Below, piece by piece: positions 36,401 through 44,245 of a stretch of DNA of 64,000 nt. The first letter of the stretch is position 1. The number at the start of each line of letters is the position of its first letter. The translations under genes and the position numbers were made by a program. Below the pieces are notes generated by a model, which had not been told where the DNA came from, searched no databases, and saw nothing but the letters and a program-made list of their open reading frames with translations. Source of the DNA: Nesterenkonia populi (GTDB taxonomy: Bacteria > Actinomycetota > Actinomycetes > Actinomycetales > Micrococcaceae); contig NZ_VOIL01000001.1 of assembly GCF_007994735.1 (NCBI RefSeq), positions 558,001 through 622,000 on the forward strand. Reading direction: 5' to 3'.

Positions 36401-36715
36401 GGTCAGCGAGTCCGGGGAGTCGCCGGGGCGGCCGTCGGGAACCTCGAGGCCGCGGGCGGCCAGCAGACTGCGCACCCCGTCCTCGCGGGGCCGGCCGTCC
36501 ACATAGTTGAGGTAGTCCTCGTCGGTGAACTCCGGCTGCGGGGCCCCGGCGATCTCGGCCAGTGCGGCGTCGAACAGCTCCTTCCACGCCTTGGAGTGCA
36601 CGCCGGCGGTGTCGGTGACCACGCCGTCCATGTCAAAGATGACGGCGCGGAAGTGGCGCAGTGCGTGCCGCTTGGCCTCGGCGCTGTGGCGGAAGGGGTT
36701 CTCGAAGGGGTGCAT
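33476..36715 (-). CDS. Bifunctional HAD phosphatase/phosphomutase - GH65 glycoside phosphorylase fusion
   Basis: Protein of 1079 residues with two enzymes in one chain. Residues 22-265 are a HAD domain of beta-phosphoglucomutase type: nucleophile Asp28 and Asp30 in VIFDMDGVVTDTAGVHSKAW, ALATSSRNG, and VVEDAVSGVQAG. Residues about 275-1060 are a GH65 (alpha/alpha)6 enzyme: catalytic acid Glu763 in MGPDEYHDGYPDSP, HLFWDEMFMYPML, MYPWQAGSDGREE and the phosphate-loop-like SSHGSTLSRLVHGW. GH65 enzymes phosphorolyse trehalose, maltose or kojibiose to beta-glucose 1-phosphate, which the HAD part would convert to glucose 6-phosphate. In M. tuberculosis the same two functions are separate neighbouring genes (Rv3400/Rv3401). 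The disaccharide is not known. ATG start; no strong ribosome site. Confidence 0.9.
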   Translation of the reverse strand: MHPFENPFRHSAEAKRHALRHFRAVIFDMDGVVTDTAGVHSKAWKELFDAALAEIAGAPQPEFTDEDYLNYVDGRPREDGVRSLLAARGLEVPDGRPGDSPDSLTVHSLAARKQGHFETVMDRDGVETFSTTVTLIDRLRRDEIPIALATSSRNGREVLRRAGLLESFDVIVDGSDIAQLGLPGKPAPDMFLHASVLLGVEPQDAIVVEDAVSGVQAGRAGNFGMVVGLNRGDDPKRLKEGGADIVVRDLAAAKLETRTTRPFDPTWVLRYDSFDPKEEPTRETLTTTANGYWGTRGSYPGTSADAAHYPGNYMAGVFNRLKTDIMGKTVETEHMVNIPNWTFLEITPEAGSPLLPGSPELIDYFQEVDMRRGLHTRVARYQDLHGRRTKVTIRQFQSLANVHLGCMEVKLEAENWSGSVAIRSMIDGRVANRNVAADRELSGNHLEAVDAREVDGETVLLETQTSQSKVQIAVASRTSVTTPGMTTPMRRPVMEGDLVAGHDISLNLDAGVPVRIEKIAAASNSHDHAISTVWHNAVKRVQRASSFRELLSYQEEMWGALWHRFAVSLGSDAEEAGTNQRQQLALNLHTFHVLQTANGARHDLDASLGARGLHGEGYRGHLFWDEMFMYPMLTLRRPELTRGLLMYRYRRLDEAREMARAEGYEGAMYPWQAGSDGREETPAELWNPRSQQWMPDNSHRQRHVSLAIAYSVLRYFEVTQDYTFLSDYGGEMLVEISRFFVSMATYDAEADRYDIEGVMGPDEYHDGYPDSPGSGLRNNAYTNVLASFVLRHSAELVRELDDRDDPLSEWLDIYDDELENWDHVSQRLRIHFHEGGVISQFEGYEDLLEFDWEGYRAKYGNIGRLDLILQAEGDATNHYKLSKQADVLMLCYIFSAQELIGALKHMGYELTMDDFGHTIEYYLARSSHGSTLSRLVHGWVAARFDRAGSWNLFKEALEADIADTQGGTVREGIHMGAMAGTVDMVIRCYGGVETRSDALWLHPLLPDEVPEVCFRIRYRNQPILVRIDHEQVTLNLSEGSAEPIDVNVEGQHKCLEPGEVWTVPLQHQAREYERRRVSV

Positions 36716-36752
36716 ATCAAGCCTCAGACGTCTGTGCGGATCGGGATCTGCT

Positions 36753-36769
36753 GTAAGTCAGGGTCTTAC
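36753..36769. promoter_or_regulatory. Inverted repeat upstream of HAD-GH65
   Basis: GTAAG and CTTAC flank a 7-nt centre, about 40 nt upstream of the HAD-GH65 start. Possible operator for sugar control; short and unproven. Confidence 0.3.
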
Positions 36770-36826
36770 TGCCTCCTCATCCTAAGCCTGAGTCCGCGAG
36801 GCCGCCGCGTGACGCGTGCTGCCGGG

Positions 36827-36832
36827 TAGAGT
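36827..36832 (+). promoter_or_regulatory. -10 box of thioesterase gene (leaderless)
   Basis: TAGAGT, 7 nt, then GTG 36840. It argues against the in-frame ATG-like start upstream. Confidence 0.6.
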
Positions 36833-36839
36833 CGTGGCT

Positions 36840-37778
36840 GTGGCGCGCCGATCCAACATTGAGCTGACCTTCCGGGAGGTCACCGGCACCTCCGGGAAGA
36901 AGAACGTCGCCGCGGGCACCGTGGTCGACTGGATCGACAAGACCGCCTACGCCTGCGCGGCGTCATGGACCCGCTCCCAGTGCGTGACCTCCTACGTGGG
37001 CAACATGCACTTCACCCGGCCGGTCCCCCGGGACACCCCGGTGCGGGTGCAGGCCCGGGTGGTGCACACCGGCCGCCGCAGCGTCCACATCCAGACCCGG
37101 GTGCTCTCCCGCGCGGAGGGGTCCTGGAAGGTCTGCACCGAGTGCTTCATGATCTACGTGGCCGTGGGGGAGGACGGCGAGCCCGTTGAGGTTGCCCCCT
37201 TTGAGCCCTCCACGGACCTGGAGATCCGGCGCGACGTCGACGCCGCCCGTCGGATGGACCACCGTCGGCAGATCGAGGAGCAGATCCGCGCTCTGCCCGA
37301 GTCCATGGGGGAGCCCGAGGCGCTGACCCTGCGGTTCGTCGCCGACACCGAGGAGCGCTACCCGGACGGGAAGGTCCGCGGCGGCGCGGTGATGAAGTGG
37401 ATCGACCTCGCCGCTGAGATCTGCGCCGAACGCTACAGCGGCCACCGGGTCACCTCAGTGCTCACCGGCGGGGTCCGGTTCTACCGGCCCATCACCGTGG
37501 GCGACCTCGTGGAGGTGGACGCACGGCTGGTGCTCACCGGCACCAAATCGATGCACGTGCTCGTCCGGGTCCGCAGCGGGGACCGGACCGAACGCCGCCC
37601 GGAGGACGTCGCCTACGGGCTGCCGGTGATGGTCGCGCTCGACGAGAGCGGCGCGGCGATGCGCATCACCCGCTGGGAGCCCATCTCGGATGAGGACTAC
37701 GCCGTCGCTGAGAAGGCCCGCCGCATCCGGGACCTGCGCAACGCGACGCTGCTGACGCCCTCCCCGGACCCGGTGTGA
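36840..37778 (+). CDS. Double-hotdog acyl-CoA thioesterase
   Basis: Protein of 312 residues with two hotdog domains in tandem. Domain 1: GTVVDWIDKTAYACAAS and VGNMHFTRPVPRDTPVRVQARVVHTGRRSVHIQTRV. Domain 2: GGAVMKWIDLAAEICAER and LTGGVRFYRPITVGDLVEVDARLVLTGTKSMHVLVRV. The repeat pattern is that of BACH/ACOT7-type thioesterases, which hydrolyse acyl-CoA to free acid and CoA in the cytoplasm. The catalytic Asp of both domains (D in WID) is kept. Monocistronic, leaderless GTG start. Confidence 0.9.
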   Translation: MARRSNIELTFREVTGTSGKKNVAAGTVVDWIDKTAYACAASWTRSQCVTSYVGNMHFTRPVPRDTPVRVQARVVHTGRRSVHIQTRVLSRAEGSWKVCTECFMIYVAVGEDGEPVEVAPFEPSTDLEIRRDVDAARRMDHRRQIEEQIRALPESMGEPEALTLRFVADTEERYPDGKVRGGAVMKWIDLAAEICAERYSGHRVTSVLTGGVRFYRPITVGDLVEVDARLVLTGTKSMHVLVRVRSGDRTERRPEDVAYGLPVMVALDESGAAMRITRWEPISDEDYAVAEKARRIRDLRNATLLTPSPDPV

Positions 37779-37827
37779 GCCGCTGATCTCCGCCCTGAGG
37801 CTGAGTACGACGTCGTGCCTGTCCCGT

Positions 37828-37833
37828 TAGGCT
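37828..37833 (+). promoter_or_regulatory. -10 box of CPBP gene (leaderless)
   Basis: TAGGCT, 7 nt, then GTG 37841. Confidence 0.6.
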
Positions 37834-37840
37834 GACCAGC

Positions 37841-38887
37841 GTGAATGAGCAGCAGGCACCCGAACCGCACACCCCCGGCCCCTACGGGGCGCAGCCCGGC
37901 TCGGGCTGGCAGGCCCCAGGTCCGGACGGCCAGTCGGATCCCTACGGCCAGGCCGGCCGGTACGGGCAGCCCGCGCCCCAGCAGGCACCGGGCCAATATC
38001 CGCCGGGACAGCCCCAGAACACCGAGGGCACCCGGGGGGGCACGGAGCGGCATTCGGTCAAGCACCCGGCCAAGGGGTTCCCTGCCCGCCTGTGGGGACA
38101 GCCGGACTCAGACCCGGGCCGGCTCTCCTGGTGGGACCTGCTGACCGCGGTCCCGTACTTCGGGTTCTTCCTGATCGGCACCACGCTGCTGACCCTGCTG
38201 GCACAGGCCTCCGGCCTGGACGCCGCCGGCGGCGTAGAGCTCACCGATGAGGACTGGATGGGGGAGTTCATCCTCAACGCCGTGATCTTCGGGATCCTGC
38301 TCGCGCTGATCCTGCCGCTGAACGCCAAGGCGCTGATCCGCAGCTTCCGGGTGTTCACCCACAGCGCCCTGGCATGGCTGAAGCTGCTGGCCGTGCCCGG
38401 GCTGTGGTTGGTGACCATCCTCTGCAACCTGCTGATCACGGTGCTGATCTTCGTGATCTTCGGGGAGGAGCCCACCGTCTCGGAGAACCAGGCCGGCCTG
38501 GAGGAGATGATGCAGGTGGTGCCGTTCTGGGCCGCACTGCTGCTCTTCGGGATCGTGGTGCCCTACATCGAGGAGTACTTCTTCCGGCACCAGCTGGTGG
38601 GCAAGCTCTCCACGGTGCTGAACATCTGGGTGTGCGCGGCGATCTCGATCCTGATCTTCGCCGGGGTGCACGTCACCGCGGAGCTGATGACCGGGGATGC
38701 GGTGCTCATCATGACCTCCCTGTTCACCTACCTGACCATGTCGGTGATCATGACCCTTGCGTACATCTTCAGCGGCAGGTCGCTGGCGTTCGCCTGGTTC
38801 GTGCACGCGTTCAACAACATCGTCGCCGTGTGCAGCATGTACTTCCTGATGCCCTACATGGACGATCTCGCCCTGATCATCCTCTGA
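37841..38887 (+). CDS. CPBP family intramembrane metalloprotease (CAAX/Abi)
   Basis: Membrane protein of 348 residues. A Gln/Pro/Gly-rich cytoplasmic tail of about 85 residues precedes seven to eight transmembrane helices. The proposed active site motifs are all present: IEEYFFRHQL (EExxxR), FAGVHV, and VHAFNNIVA (HxxxN). Such proteins are glutamate-type intramembrane proteases, used in prenyl-protein processing in eukaryotes and often in bacteriocin self-immunity in bacteria; the role here is unknown. The MATE gene starts 1 nt after its stop. Confidence 0.88.
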   Translation: MNEQQAPEPHTPGPYGAQPGSGWQAPGPDGQSDPYGQAGRYGQPAPQQAPGQYPPGQPQNTEGTRGGTERHSVKHPAKGFPARLWGQPDSDPGRLSWWDLLTAVPYFGFFLIGTTLLTLLAQASGLDAAGGVELTDEDWMGEFILNAVIFGILLALILPLNAKALIRSFRVFTHSALAWLKLLAVPGLWLVTILCNLLITVLIFVIFGEEPTVSENQAGLEEMMQVVPFWAALLLFGIVVPYIEEYFFRHQLVGKLSTVLNIWVCAAISILIFAGVHVTAELMTGDAVLIMTSLFTYLTMSVIMTLAYIFSGRSLAFAWFVHAFNNIVAVCSMYFLMPYMDDLALIIL

Positions 38888-38888
38888 C

Positions 38889-40271
38889 ATGACAGCCGCA
38901 GAGCGCGACGGCGCTTCAGGCGAGCCGGACGCCGCGGACTCGCCCAGGGATCCGCGCCCAGTCCATCGGCAGATACTCAGCCTGGCTGTCCCCGCCCTGG
39001 GGGCGCTGGTGGCGGAGCCGCTGTTCCTGCTGGCCGACACCGCGATCATCGGACGGCTCGGCACCGAGCCCCTGGCGGGCGCGGCGCTGGGCATCACAGT
39101 GATGCAGACGGTGGTGGGGCTGATGATCTTCCTCGCCTACTCCACCACTCCCGCGGTCGCCCGGTTCCTGGGCGCGGGCAGGCTGGCCAAAGCGCTGGCA
39201 GCAGGGCGCGACGGCGTCTGGCTGGCCCTGCTCCTGGGGATGGTCCTGGCGCTGGCCGGCGCCGCGTTCGGCCCCGAGCTGCTGCGGGCGATGGGCGCCG
39301 AAGGTGCTGTCCATGAGTACGCCTGGGCGTATCTGCTGTGGTCGCTGCCGGGCCTGCCGGCCATGCTGCTGGTCTTCGCAGCTGTGGGAACCCTGCGCGG
39401 CCTCCAGGACACCAAGACCCCGCTGGTGGTCGCCGCGGTCGGGTTCACCGGCAACGCGGTGCTGAACCTGAGCCTGGTCCACCCGCTGGATCTGGGGGTC
39501 GCCGGCGCCGCGCTGGGCACCTCGATCGCCCAGTGGGGGATGGCGGTCGCGTACCTGGTGATGCTCGCCCCGCGGCTGCGCGCCCGGGGGGTGGCGCTTG
39601 CCCCGGACCCGATGGGACTGCGCAGCTCCTTTGCGGTGGGCGGCTGGATGTTCCTGCGCACCCTGGCGCTGCGCGCCGCGATCTTCGCCACGGTGCTGGT
39701 GGCCACGGACTTGGGCCCGGAGGTCCTGGCCGCGCACCAGGTGGCTTTCGTGGTGTTCTCCACCATGGCGTTCGCCCTGGATGCGCTCGCGATCGCAGCT
39801 CAGGCGCTCATCGGCCGGGAGATGGGGGGTGCGCGCAAGGAGGAGGCTCGCCGGATGACCCGGCTGATGATCCTCTGGTCGCTGGGCTTCGGGATGGTCA
39901 CCGGTACGCTGGTGGCGGCTGCCGCGCCTTGGGCGCCGGCGCTGTTCACCCCGGATGAGCAGGTGGCTGCGGGGATCACCGCCGCCCTGCTTGTTCTGGC
40001 CGCAGCGCAGCCGCTGGCAGGCTTCGTGTTCATCCTCGACGGCGTCCTCATGGGAGCCGGCGACGTCCCCTACCTCGCGCTCGCCGGCCTGGTGAACCTC
40101 GGCATCTATCTGCCCGCCCTGTGGTGGGCCGCTCAGCAGGGACGCACGGGCACGACGGCGATTCTGTGGCTCTGGCTGGCGTTCGCCGTCGTGTTCATGG
40201 GCGGCCGCGCCCTGACCCTGGGCCTGCGCATCCGAACGGAGACCTGGATGCGCCTCGGCGAAACCCGCTGA
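38889..40271 (+). CDS. MATE family efflux transporter (DinF-like)
   Basis: Twelve-helix antiporter of 460 residues that exports cationic drugs or metabolites using a Na+ or H+ gradient. N-terminal LSLAVPALGALVAEPLFLLADTAIIGRLGTEPLAG is a DinF-subgroup MATE signature; helix 7 region SSFAVGGWMFLRTLALRAA and helix 8 AAHQVAFVVFS also fit. Start follows the CPBP stop by one base, so the two are co-translated. A protease/exporter pair could form a processing-export unit, but that is speculation. Confidence 0.92.
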   Translation: MTAAERDGASGEPDAADSPRDPRPVHRQILSLAVPALGALVAEPLFLLADTAIIGRLGTEPLAGAALGITVMQTVVGLMIFLAYSTTPAVARFLGAGRLAKALAAGRDGVWLALLLGMVLALAGAAFGPELLRAMGAEGAVHEYAWAYLLWSLPGLPAMLLVFAAVGTLRGLQDTKTPLVVAAVGFTGNAVLNLSLVHPLDLGVAGAALGTSIAQWGMAVAYLVMLAPRLRARGVALAPDPMGLRSSFAVGGWMFLRTLALRAAIFATVLVATDLGPEVLAAHQVAFVVFSTMAFALDALAIAAQALIGREMGGARKEEARRMTRLMILWSLGFGMVTGTLVAAAAPWAPALFTPDEQVAAGITAALLVLAAAQPLAGFVFILDGVLMGAGDVPYLALAGLVNLGIYLPALWWAAQQGRTGTTAILWLWLAFAVVFMGGRALTLGLRIRTETWMRLGETR

Positions 40272-40278
40272 GCGGGCG

Positions 40279-40284
40279 TAGACT
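40279..40284 (+). promoter_or_regulatory. -10 box of 196-residue membrane protein gene (leaderless)
   Basis: TAGACT, 7 nt, then GTG 40292. Confidence 0.6.
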
Positions 40285-40291
40285 CCTGGCC

Positions 40292-40882
40292 GTGTCCGTG
40301 ACCAAAGTTCCTGCTGAGACCGCCGCCGCGCTCCAGCGGCCCGTCTGGCTCCGCGCCGGATTCACCGCCGCGTTCGGCGCCTTCGCCACCTTCTGGACCG
40401 GCAACGCGGAGCTTGCCGGGCTCTGGGGCGAGAACGCCTTCGTCGTCGGCAAAGTCGTCATGGCCGCGTTCTTCGTCCTCGCCTCCTCCATGGTGTGGGA
40501 GTACGGCAAGAACGAGAACGTGCCGGAGAAGCTGCGGACGGCACTGGCAGCCGGGGCCGCGCTCTGGGCGCTCAGCGGCGTCGTCGTCATCTTTATGACG
40601 AGCAGCGTCGCCGTCGCCGTCGCCGCCGGCATCGGACTTCTCAGCATGGGCGCAGCTGAGCTCATCGGCGGCATCCGGGTGCGCCACGAGTTCGTCCCCG
40701 CCCGCGACCACATCACCGTCGGCACGGTCACCGCGCTCACCGGCGTCGCCCTGTTCATCTGGCACGGCCCCGACCTTCATGCCGTTGCCGGCACCGCCGG
40801 AATGGGAATGATCCTCGCCGCGGCGCTGCTGCTCATCAGCGCTGCGGGCCTCACTCATGAGGCGCGGCAGGCGAAGGCCTGA
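40292..40882 (+). CDS. Membrane protein of unknown function
   Basis: Protein of 196 residues with six predicted hydrophobic segments and short loops (for example TAAFGAFATFWTG, VVMAAFFVLASSMVWEYG, VTALTGVALFIWHG). No recognisable domain. GTG start fixed by the adjacent -10 box. Located between the MATE exporter and another small membrane protein, all on the plus strand. Confidence 0.7.
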   Translation: MSVTKVPAETAAALQRPVWLRAGFTAAFGAFATFWTGNAELAGLWGENAFVVGKVVMAAFFVLASSMVWEYGKNENVPEKLRTALAAGAALWALSGVVVIFMTSSVAVAVAAGIGLLSMGAAELIGGIRVRHEFVPARDHITVGTVTALTGVALFIWHGPDLHAVAGTAGMGMILAAALLLISAAGLTHEARQAKA

Positions 40883-40919
40883 GGCGCACTGCCGCGAGGC
40901 GAGCCGTTGATGTCTCGCG

Positions 40920-40925
40920 TAGAAT
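40920..40925 (+). promoter_or_regulatory. -10 box of 139-residue membrane protein gene
   Basis: TAGAAT, about 38 nt before GTG 40964, leaving a short leader. CGCGAG and CTCGCG flank the upstream region (40893-40918). Confidence 0.4.
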
Positions 40926-40963
40926 AGTGTGGCCCCAGAACCCCGTCCGATTGGAACCTGCAC

Positions 40964-41383
40964 GTGCCCGATGACCAGAACCGGCGGCGCTCCCTGCTTC
41001 AGTCGGTGAAGGCTCCCCTGATCTTCTCGGCGGTGCTGGGGGCAGTTGCGGCCGCAGTGGTGTTCATGGCCACCTCGGGCGGCACTGACAATCCTCGGGT
41101 CCAGCAGGGTGTGGGGGAGGCCGGCGGCCTCAATGCACCCATCAACTTGGCGCTCATCGCCTTCGGCATCGCGTTCATCGTTGCGCTGCTGCTGGTCTCC
41201 ATGCTGCAGCTCGCCTCCCGGGAGAACCCGGAGGAGCTCAGGCAGGGCTCTGGGGTGAATCTGAACTCAGAGGAGCTCTACAGGCAGCAGGTTGCTGAGC
41301 GGCGTGAGAAGGAGCGCCGCAAGAAGCAGGAGGAGGCCCGCCGCGAGCACGGCGAGCCCCCCTACGGCCGCGACGCCGAGTAG
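40964..41383 (+). CDS. Two-helix membrane protein with charged C-terminal tail
   Basis: Protein of 139 residues. Two transmembrane helices (LIFSAVLGAVAAAVVFMATS and INLALIAFGIAFIVALLLVSML) are followed by a highly charged helix rich in Arg, Lys and Glu (LYRQQVAERREKERRKKQEEARREHG) likely to be coiled coil. Unknown function. Convergent with the CGNR regulator 14 nt downstream. Confidence 0.7.
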   Translation: MPDDQNRRRSLLQSVKAPLIFSAVLGAVAAAVVFMATSGGTDNPRVQQGVGEAGGLNAPINLALIAFGIAFIVALLLVSMLQLASRENPEELRQGSGVNLNSEELYRQQVAERREKERRKKQEEARREHGEPPYGRDAE

Positions 41384-41397
41384 CGCCGCCGCCCCCT

Positions 41398-42195
41398 TCA
41401 TTTCTTCTTCGACTTCTTCTCTGCCTTGGCGCGCGCATCCATCAGCTCGCTGCGCATCTGGTCGCGGAACTCTTTGGCCGCCACCGCCGACTCCGAGGTC
41501 GGCTGCTCGATGGCCGCGGCCTTCTCTGCCGAGGACGGCTTGTTCAGCTTCCGCTCCCGGCGAGGCTCCTCCTCATTCTGCGGGGGAGCGGCGTCGCTGC
41601 GGCCGTTCTTTCGGGCCGCAGCCTGCCGGGCCCGGTAGGCCCGGACGTGCGCACGGTTGGCGCAGTTGCCGAAGTCGCAGAACAGTTTGGAGCGGTTCCT
41701 GGTCAGATCGATGATCGCGGCGTCGCAGTCCTCGCCCTTGCAGGTCCGCAGACGGCTGGTCTCCTCCTCCACCACCAGGTGCGCCAGCCCCGCCGCGATG
41801 GTGGCGGTCATGACGTCGCCGAGCTTCTTCGAGACCGGGATCGGCGCCTGCCGGAAGGGAGGCTTGTCCCTGCCGGGGTCGTCGACCTTTTCCAGGCGGG
41901 TGCCCACCCCGGCGAGCAGCTCATTGATCTGCTCCGCCGGCTGGCTCCCGGTCACGGGGGCCTGGTTCCAGATCTGCCGCAGGGCGGTCCGCAGCCCTTG
42001 GACCTTCTCCAGCTGAGGTCGGTCCACCGTGGAGGTGGGCCAGTCCAGGCCGGCGTCCTGCCGGCCCGCGTAAGTCCTCAGGCCTTCCACCGTGGTGAGG
42101 GTGTCGGGTGCCTGCTGGTTGCTTCTGAGGCCCGCCTCAGTGTTGATCAGATCGGCAGCCGCGGTCAGTGCGCGGTTGATCTCCGGGTTGAACAT
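41398..42195 (-). CDS. CGNR zinc-finger transcription factor
   Basis: Protein of 265 residues. The N-terminal about 150 residues match the ABATE stress-regulator domain (FNPEINRALTAAADLINTE). The C-terminal CGNR finger follows: RTCKGEDCDAAIIDLTRNRSKLFCDFGNCANRAHVRAYRARQ, with four cysteines for zinc and the NR recognition segment. A basic, K/R-rich tail (KKKS-type) ends it. Start ATG 42195 is set by AGGAGAGG; the longer frame upstream is unsupported. Target genes unknown; the 240 bp upstream to the next gene hold no gene. Confidence 0.88.
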   Translation of the reverse strand: MFNPEINRALTAAADLINTEAGLRSNQQAPDTLTTVEGLRTYAGRQDAGLDWPTSTVDRPQLEKVQGLRTALRQIWNQAPVTGSQPAEQINELLAGVGTRLEKVDDPGRDKPPFRQAPIPVSKKLGDVMTATIAAGLAHLVVEEETSRLRTCKGEDCDAAIIDLTRNRSKLFCDFGNCANRAHVRAYRARQAAARKNGRSDAAPPQNEEEPRRERKLNKPSSAEKAAAIEQPTSESAVAAKEFRDQMRSELMDARAKAEKKSKKK

Positions 42196-42436
42196 GCAGC
42201 CTCTCCTGCCCATGTCACGTGACCGGCCTGGTACGGCAGTACGGTCACTCGGTGCAACTGAAAAGCGTCCGCGGACAGGTAACGGCCGTCCGGTGCAGAC
42301 GCTTGTGCTCCACAGTGTAGCCGCAAAGCATCGCACCTGGTCAGAGCCACGTGGCCGGCCCCAAGGGCGCGCATGCCGTGCACGTCCTTCGGCCGGCTGC
42401 TGAGGAGCCGCGTTTTCGGGATGAGGGCCGGGAGGG

Positions 42437-42919
42437 TCATATGCCTTCCGGGAAGAGGCCCCGCATCCGCACCAGGGAGGCCTGCATGTTCGCGGCGTTC
42501 TCCTTGAGCACTCCGGCGGCCTTCAGCGCTGCCCGCGCCGGCGGCAGCTGCCGGGAGGTGTCGAAGGTCTCGGTGACGATGACGCCGCCCTCGGCGGGCT
42601 CGATCTCCCACCGCCATCGGTGCCCGGTCGGTTGGCGCCACTCCACCGTCCGGTTCCGCTCCGCGCGGGTGACCCGCAGCGGCAGCCGGTACGGGACCCC
42701 GAACTTGCGCATATGCACGCTGAACTTCGTGCCCTCAGCGAGCTCGTGCGGGCCGATCGCCTGGGACTTCACCGTCCCGGAGCCGTCAAACTCGTGGTGC
42801 CGGTGCGGGTTCGCCACGAGCGCCCACACCTCCTCGGGTGAGGCCGGGACGAAGGCCCGGAACCCCACGGCGTGCGGGCCGGCATCCACCGGCTGAGGTG
42901 CGACGATGTCATCCTTCAT
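42437..42919 (-). CDS. SRPBCC (START-like) family protein
   Basis: Protein of 160 residues with the helix-grip fold: N-terminal FVPASPEEVWALVANPHRHHEFDGSG is typical of polyketide cyclase/dehydrase-like SRPBCC proteins that hold hydrophobic ligands. ATG 42919 lies 7 nt after TAGTCT. The C-terminal half of the Clp_N fusion at 45918-46907 is a distant relative with the same IPASAEEVFALVSDP opening. Ligand unknown. Confidence 0.83.
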   Translation of the reverse strand: MKDDIVAPQPVDAGPHAVGFRAFVPASPEEVWALVANPHRHHEFDGSGTVKSQAIGPHELAEGTKFSVHMRKFGVPYRLPLRVTRAERNRTVEWRQPTGHRWRWEIEPAEGGVIVTETFDTSRQLPPARAALKAAGVLKENAANMQASLVRMRGLFPEGI

Positions 42920-42926
42920 GTTTGTG

Positions 42927-42932
42927 AGACTA
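42927..42932 (-). promoter_or_regulatory. -10 box of SRPBCC gene (leaderless)
   Basis: TAGTCT, 7 nt, then ATG 42919. Confidence 0.6.
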
Positions 42933-42966
42933 CCCTCACACTTCGACCCGGCGGTAGGGCCGGAAT

Positions 42967-42972
42967 GATAAT
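42967..42972 (+). promoter_or_regulatory. -10 box of DUF998-like gene
   Basis: GATAAT, 6 nt to GTG 42979 or 9 nt to ATG 42982. Confidence 0.5.
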
Positions 42973-42978
42973 TGTTGA

Positions 42979-44241
42979 GTGATGAGCTCCTTCGGCACCC
43001 AAGGCAGAGCCAGGCAGCTGGCCGCCCGTGCGGCTGCTGAGGAGGCTGCCCACCCCGCTCAGACCACCGCGGCCCAGGCGGAGTCCCAGGCCCGGCTGCA
43101 GATCCTCATCGAGTCCCGGGCGATCTGGTCTCTGCTCTTCGGCGGGATGATCGGTCTTGTCGTGGGGTTCCTGGTCTTCCCAGGGGAGCGGCCCGCCCTG
43201 GCCGGCAACGATGACATGTCCATCCAGTTCTACGGGGCCGTGGTCGGAGGGGTGACCGCCGGGATGGCGTTCGTCGTCGGCTGGTCGCTGAACACCCGGA
43301 TGGCGAACCTGTGGATCGGGCAGCGGCCCGCCCTGCGGCAGCTGATGGACACCGTCTCGCTGACCGTGGTGCACAGCTCCATCGCGGTGATGGCATCGTT
43401 GGGGATCTTCCGGGTGTTCCAGGAGGCGTTCATCGGCCTGACCGTGGACCATATCGCCGGGTCCGTGCTCGTGGCCCTGGTCGGCGCGGTCAGCGCCTAC
43501 TTCAGCTTCAACTCCGGGGCCCGCATCACCGCCTTCACCCTCTCGACGATCCTGGCGATCTTCATGGCCAGCGGCATCCTGATCTCGACCCTCTTCGCCG
43601 AGAATCCCTACTGGTGGCACGTGATGTTCTCCGAGCTGGGCACCGGGCAGGCCGGAACCACCAGCTTCTGGACGTTCAACACCACGCTGGTGGTCTCTGG
43701 GGTGATCATCACCACCCTCACTGCGTTCATCACCCGAGACCTGCACGTCTGGGCAGACGCCGCCCGGGCGAAGGTCGGCAGGAGGCTGGCGGAGCGGCGA
43801 CGCCGCGCCAAGGAGGGCAGCGGGAAGGTCCCTCTGCGCGCCCGGGTCTCGATCCGCCTCGACGGGCACTTCTGGACCCCGAGGATCGGCATCGTGCGCA
43901 TCTGCATGATCGGGATGGGGGTCTGCCTGGCGGGGGTGGGGCTGATCCCGATCAGCCTGCACCACGACGGGCACGTGGTCGCCACCGCCGGGTTCGCGCT
44001 CTTCTTCCTCGTGCTGCTGCTCGGCATGCCGTACTGGCTGCCCGGGTTTCCCCGCTCCTTCTACCTGTTCAGCTACATCGAGGCGGCCGCGCTGATCTTC
44101 TCCTTCGTCCTCTGGATTCCGCTGGACTACTGGAACCTCACCTCCATGGAGCTGGTGGCCGCCGCGATCCTGTTCAGCTGGCTGGTGGTGTTCATCCGGA
44201 ACATCGCCGCCCAGGTGGAGCGGGTGAGGACCGTAGGGTAG
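42979..44241 (+). CDS. Polytopic membrane protein, DUF998-like
   Basis: Protein of about 420 residues. An Ala/Gln-rich cytoplasmic N-terminus (45 residues) precedes about ten transmembrane helices, with a basic loop in the middle (ARAKVGRRLAERRRRAKEG). Segments such as NPYWWHVMFSELGTGQ and SFWTFNTTLVVSGVIITTL resemble DUF998 membrane proteins. No catalytic motif. Start either GTG 42979 or ATG 42982. The next gene begins 4 nt after its stop but has its own -10 hexamer. Confidence 0.7.
   Translation: MMSSFGTQGRARQLAARAAAEEAAHPAQTTAAQAESQARLQILIESRAIWSLLFGGMIGLVVGFLVFPGERPALAGNDDMSIQFYGAVVGGVTAGMAFVVGWSLNTRMANLWIGQRPALRQLMDTVSLTVVHSSIAVMASLGIFRVFQEAFIGLTVDHIAGSVLVALVGAVSAYFSFNSGARITAFTLSTILAIFMASGILISTLFAENPYWWHVMFSELGTGQAGTTSFWTFNTTLVVSGVIITTLTAFITRDLHVWADAARAKVGRRLAERRRRAKEGSGKVPLRARVSIRLDGHFWTPRIGIVRICMIGMGVCLAGVGLIPISLHHDGHVVATAGFALFFLVLLLGMPYWLPGFPRSFYLFSYIEAAALIFSFVLWIPLDYWNLTSMELVAAAILFSWLVVFIRNIAAQVERVRTVG
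44234..44239 (+). promoter_or_regulatory. -10 box of FAD oxidoreductase gene (leaderless)
   Basis: TAGGGT, 6 nt, then ATG 44246; it lies at the very end of the upstream gene. Confidence 0.45.
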
Positions 44242-44245
44242 GCCT

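Noticed and set aside
42196-42436. Extended N-terminus of the CGNR regulator (to 42336)
   Set aside because: The extra residues lack similarity to ABATE domains and the AGGAGAGG site clearly serves ATG 42195.
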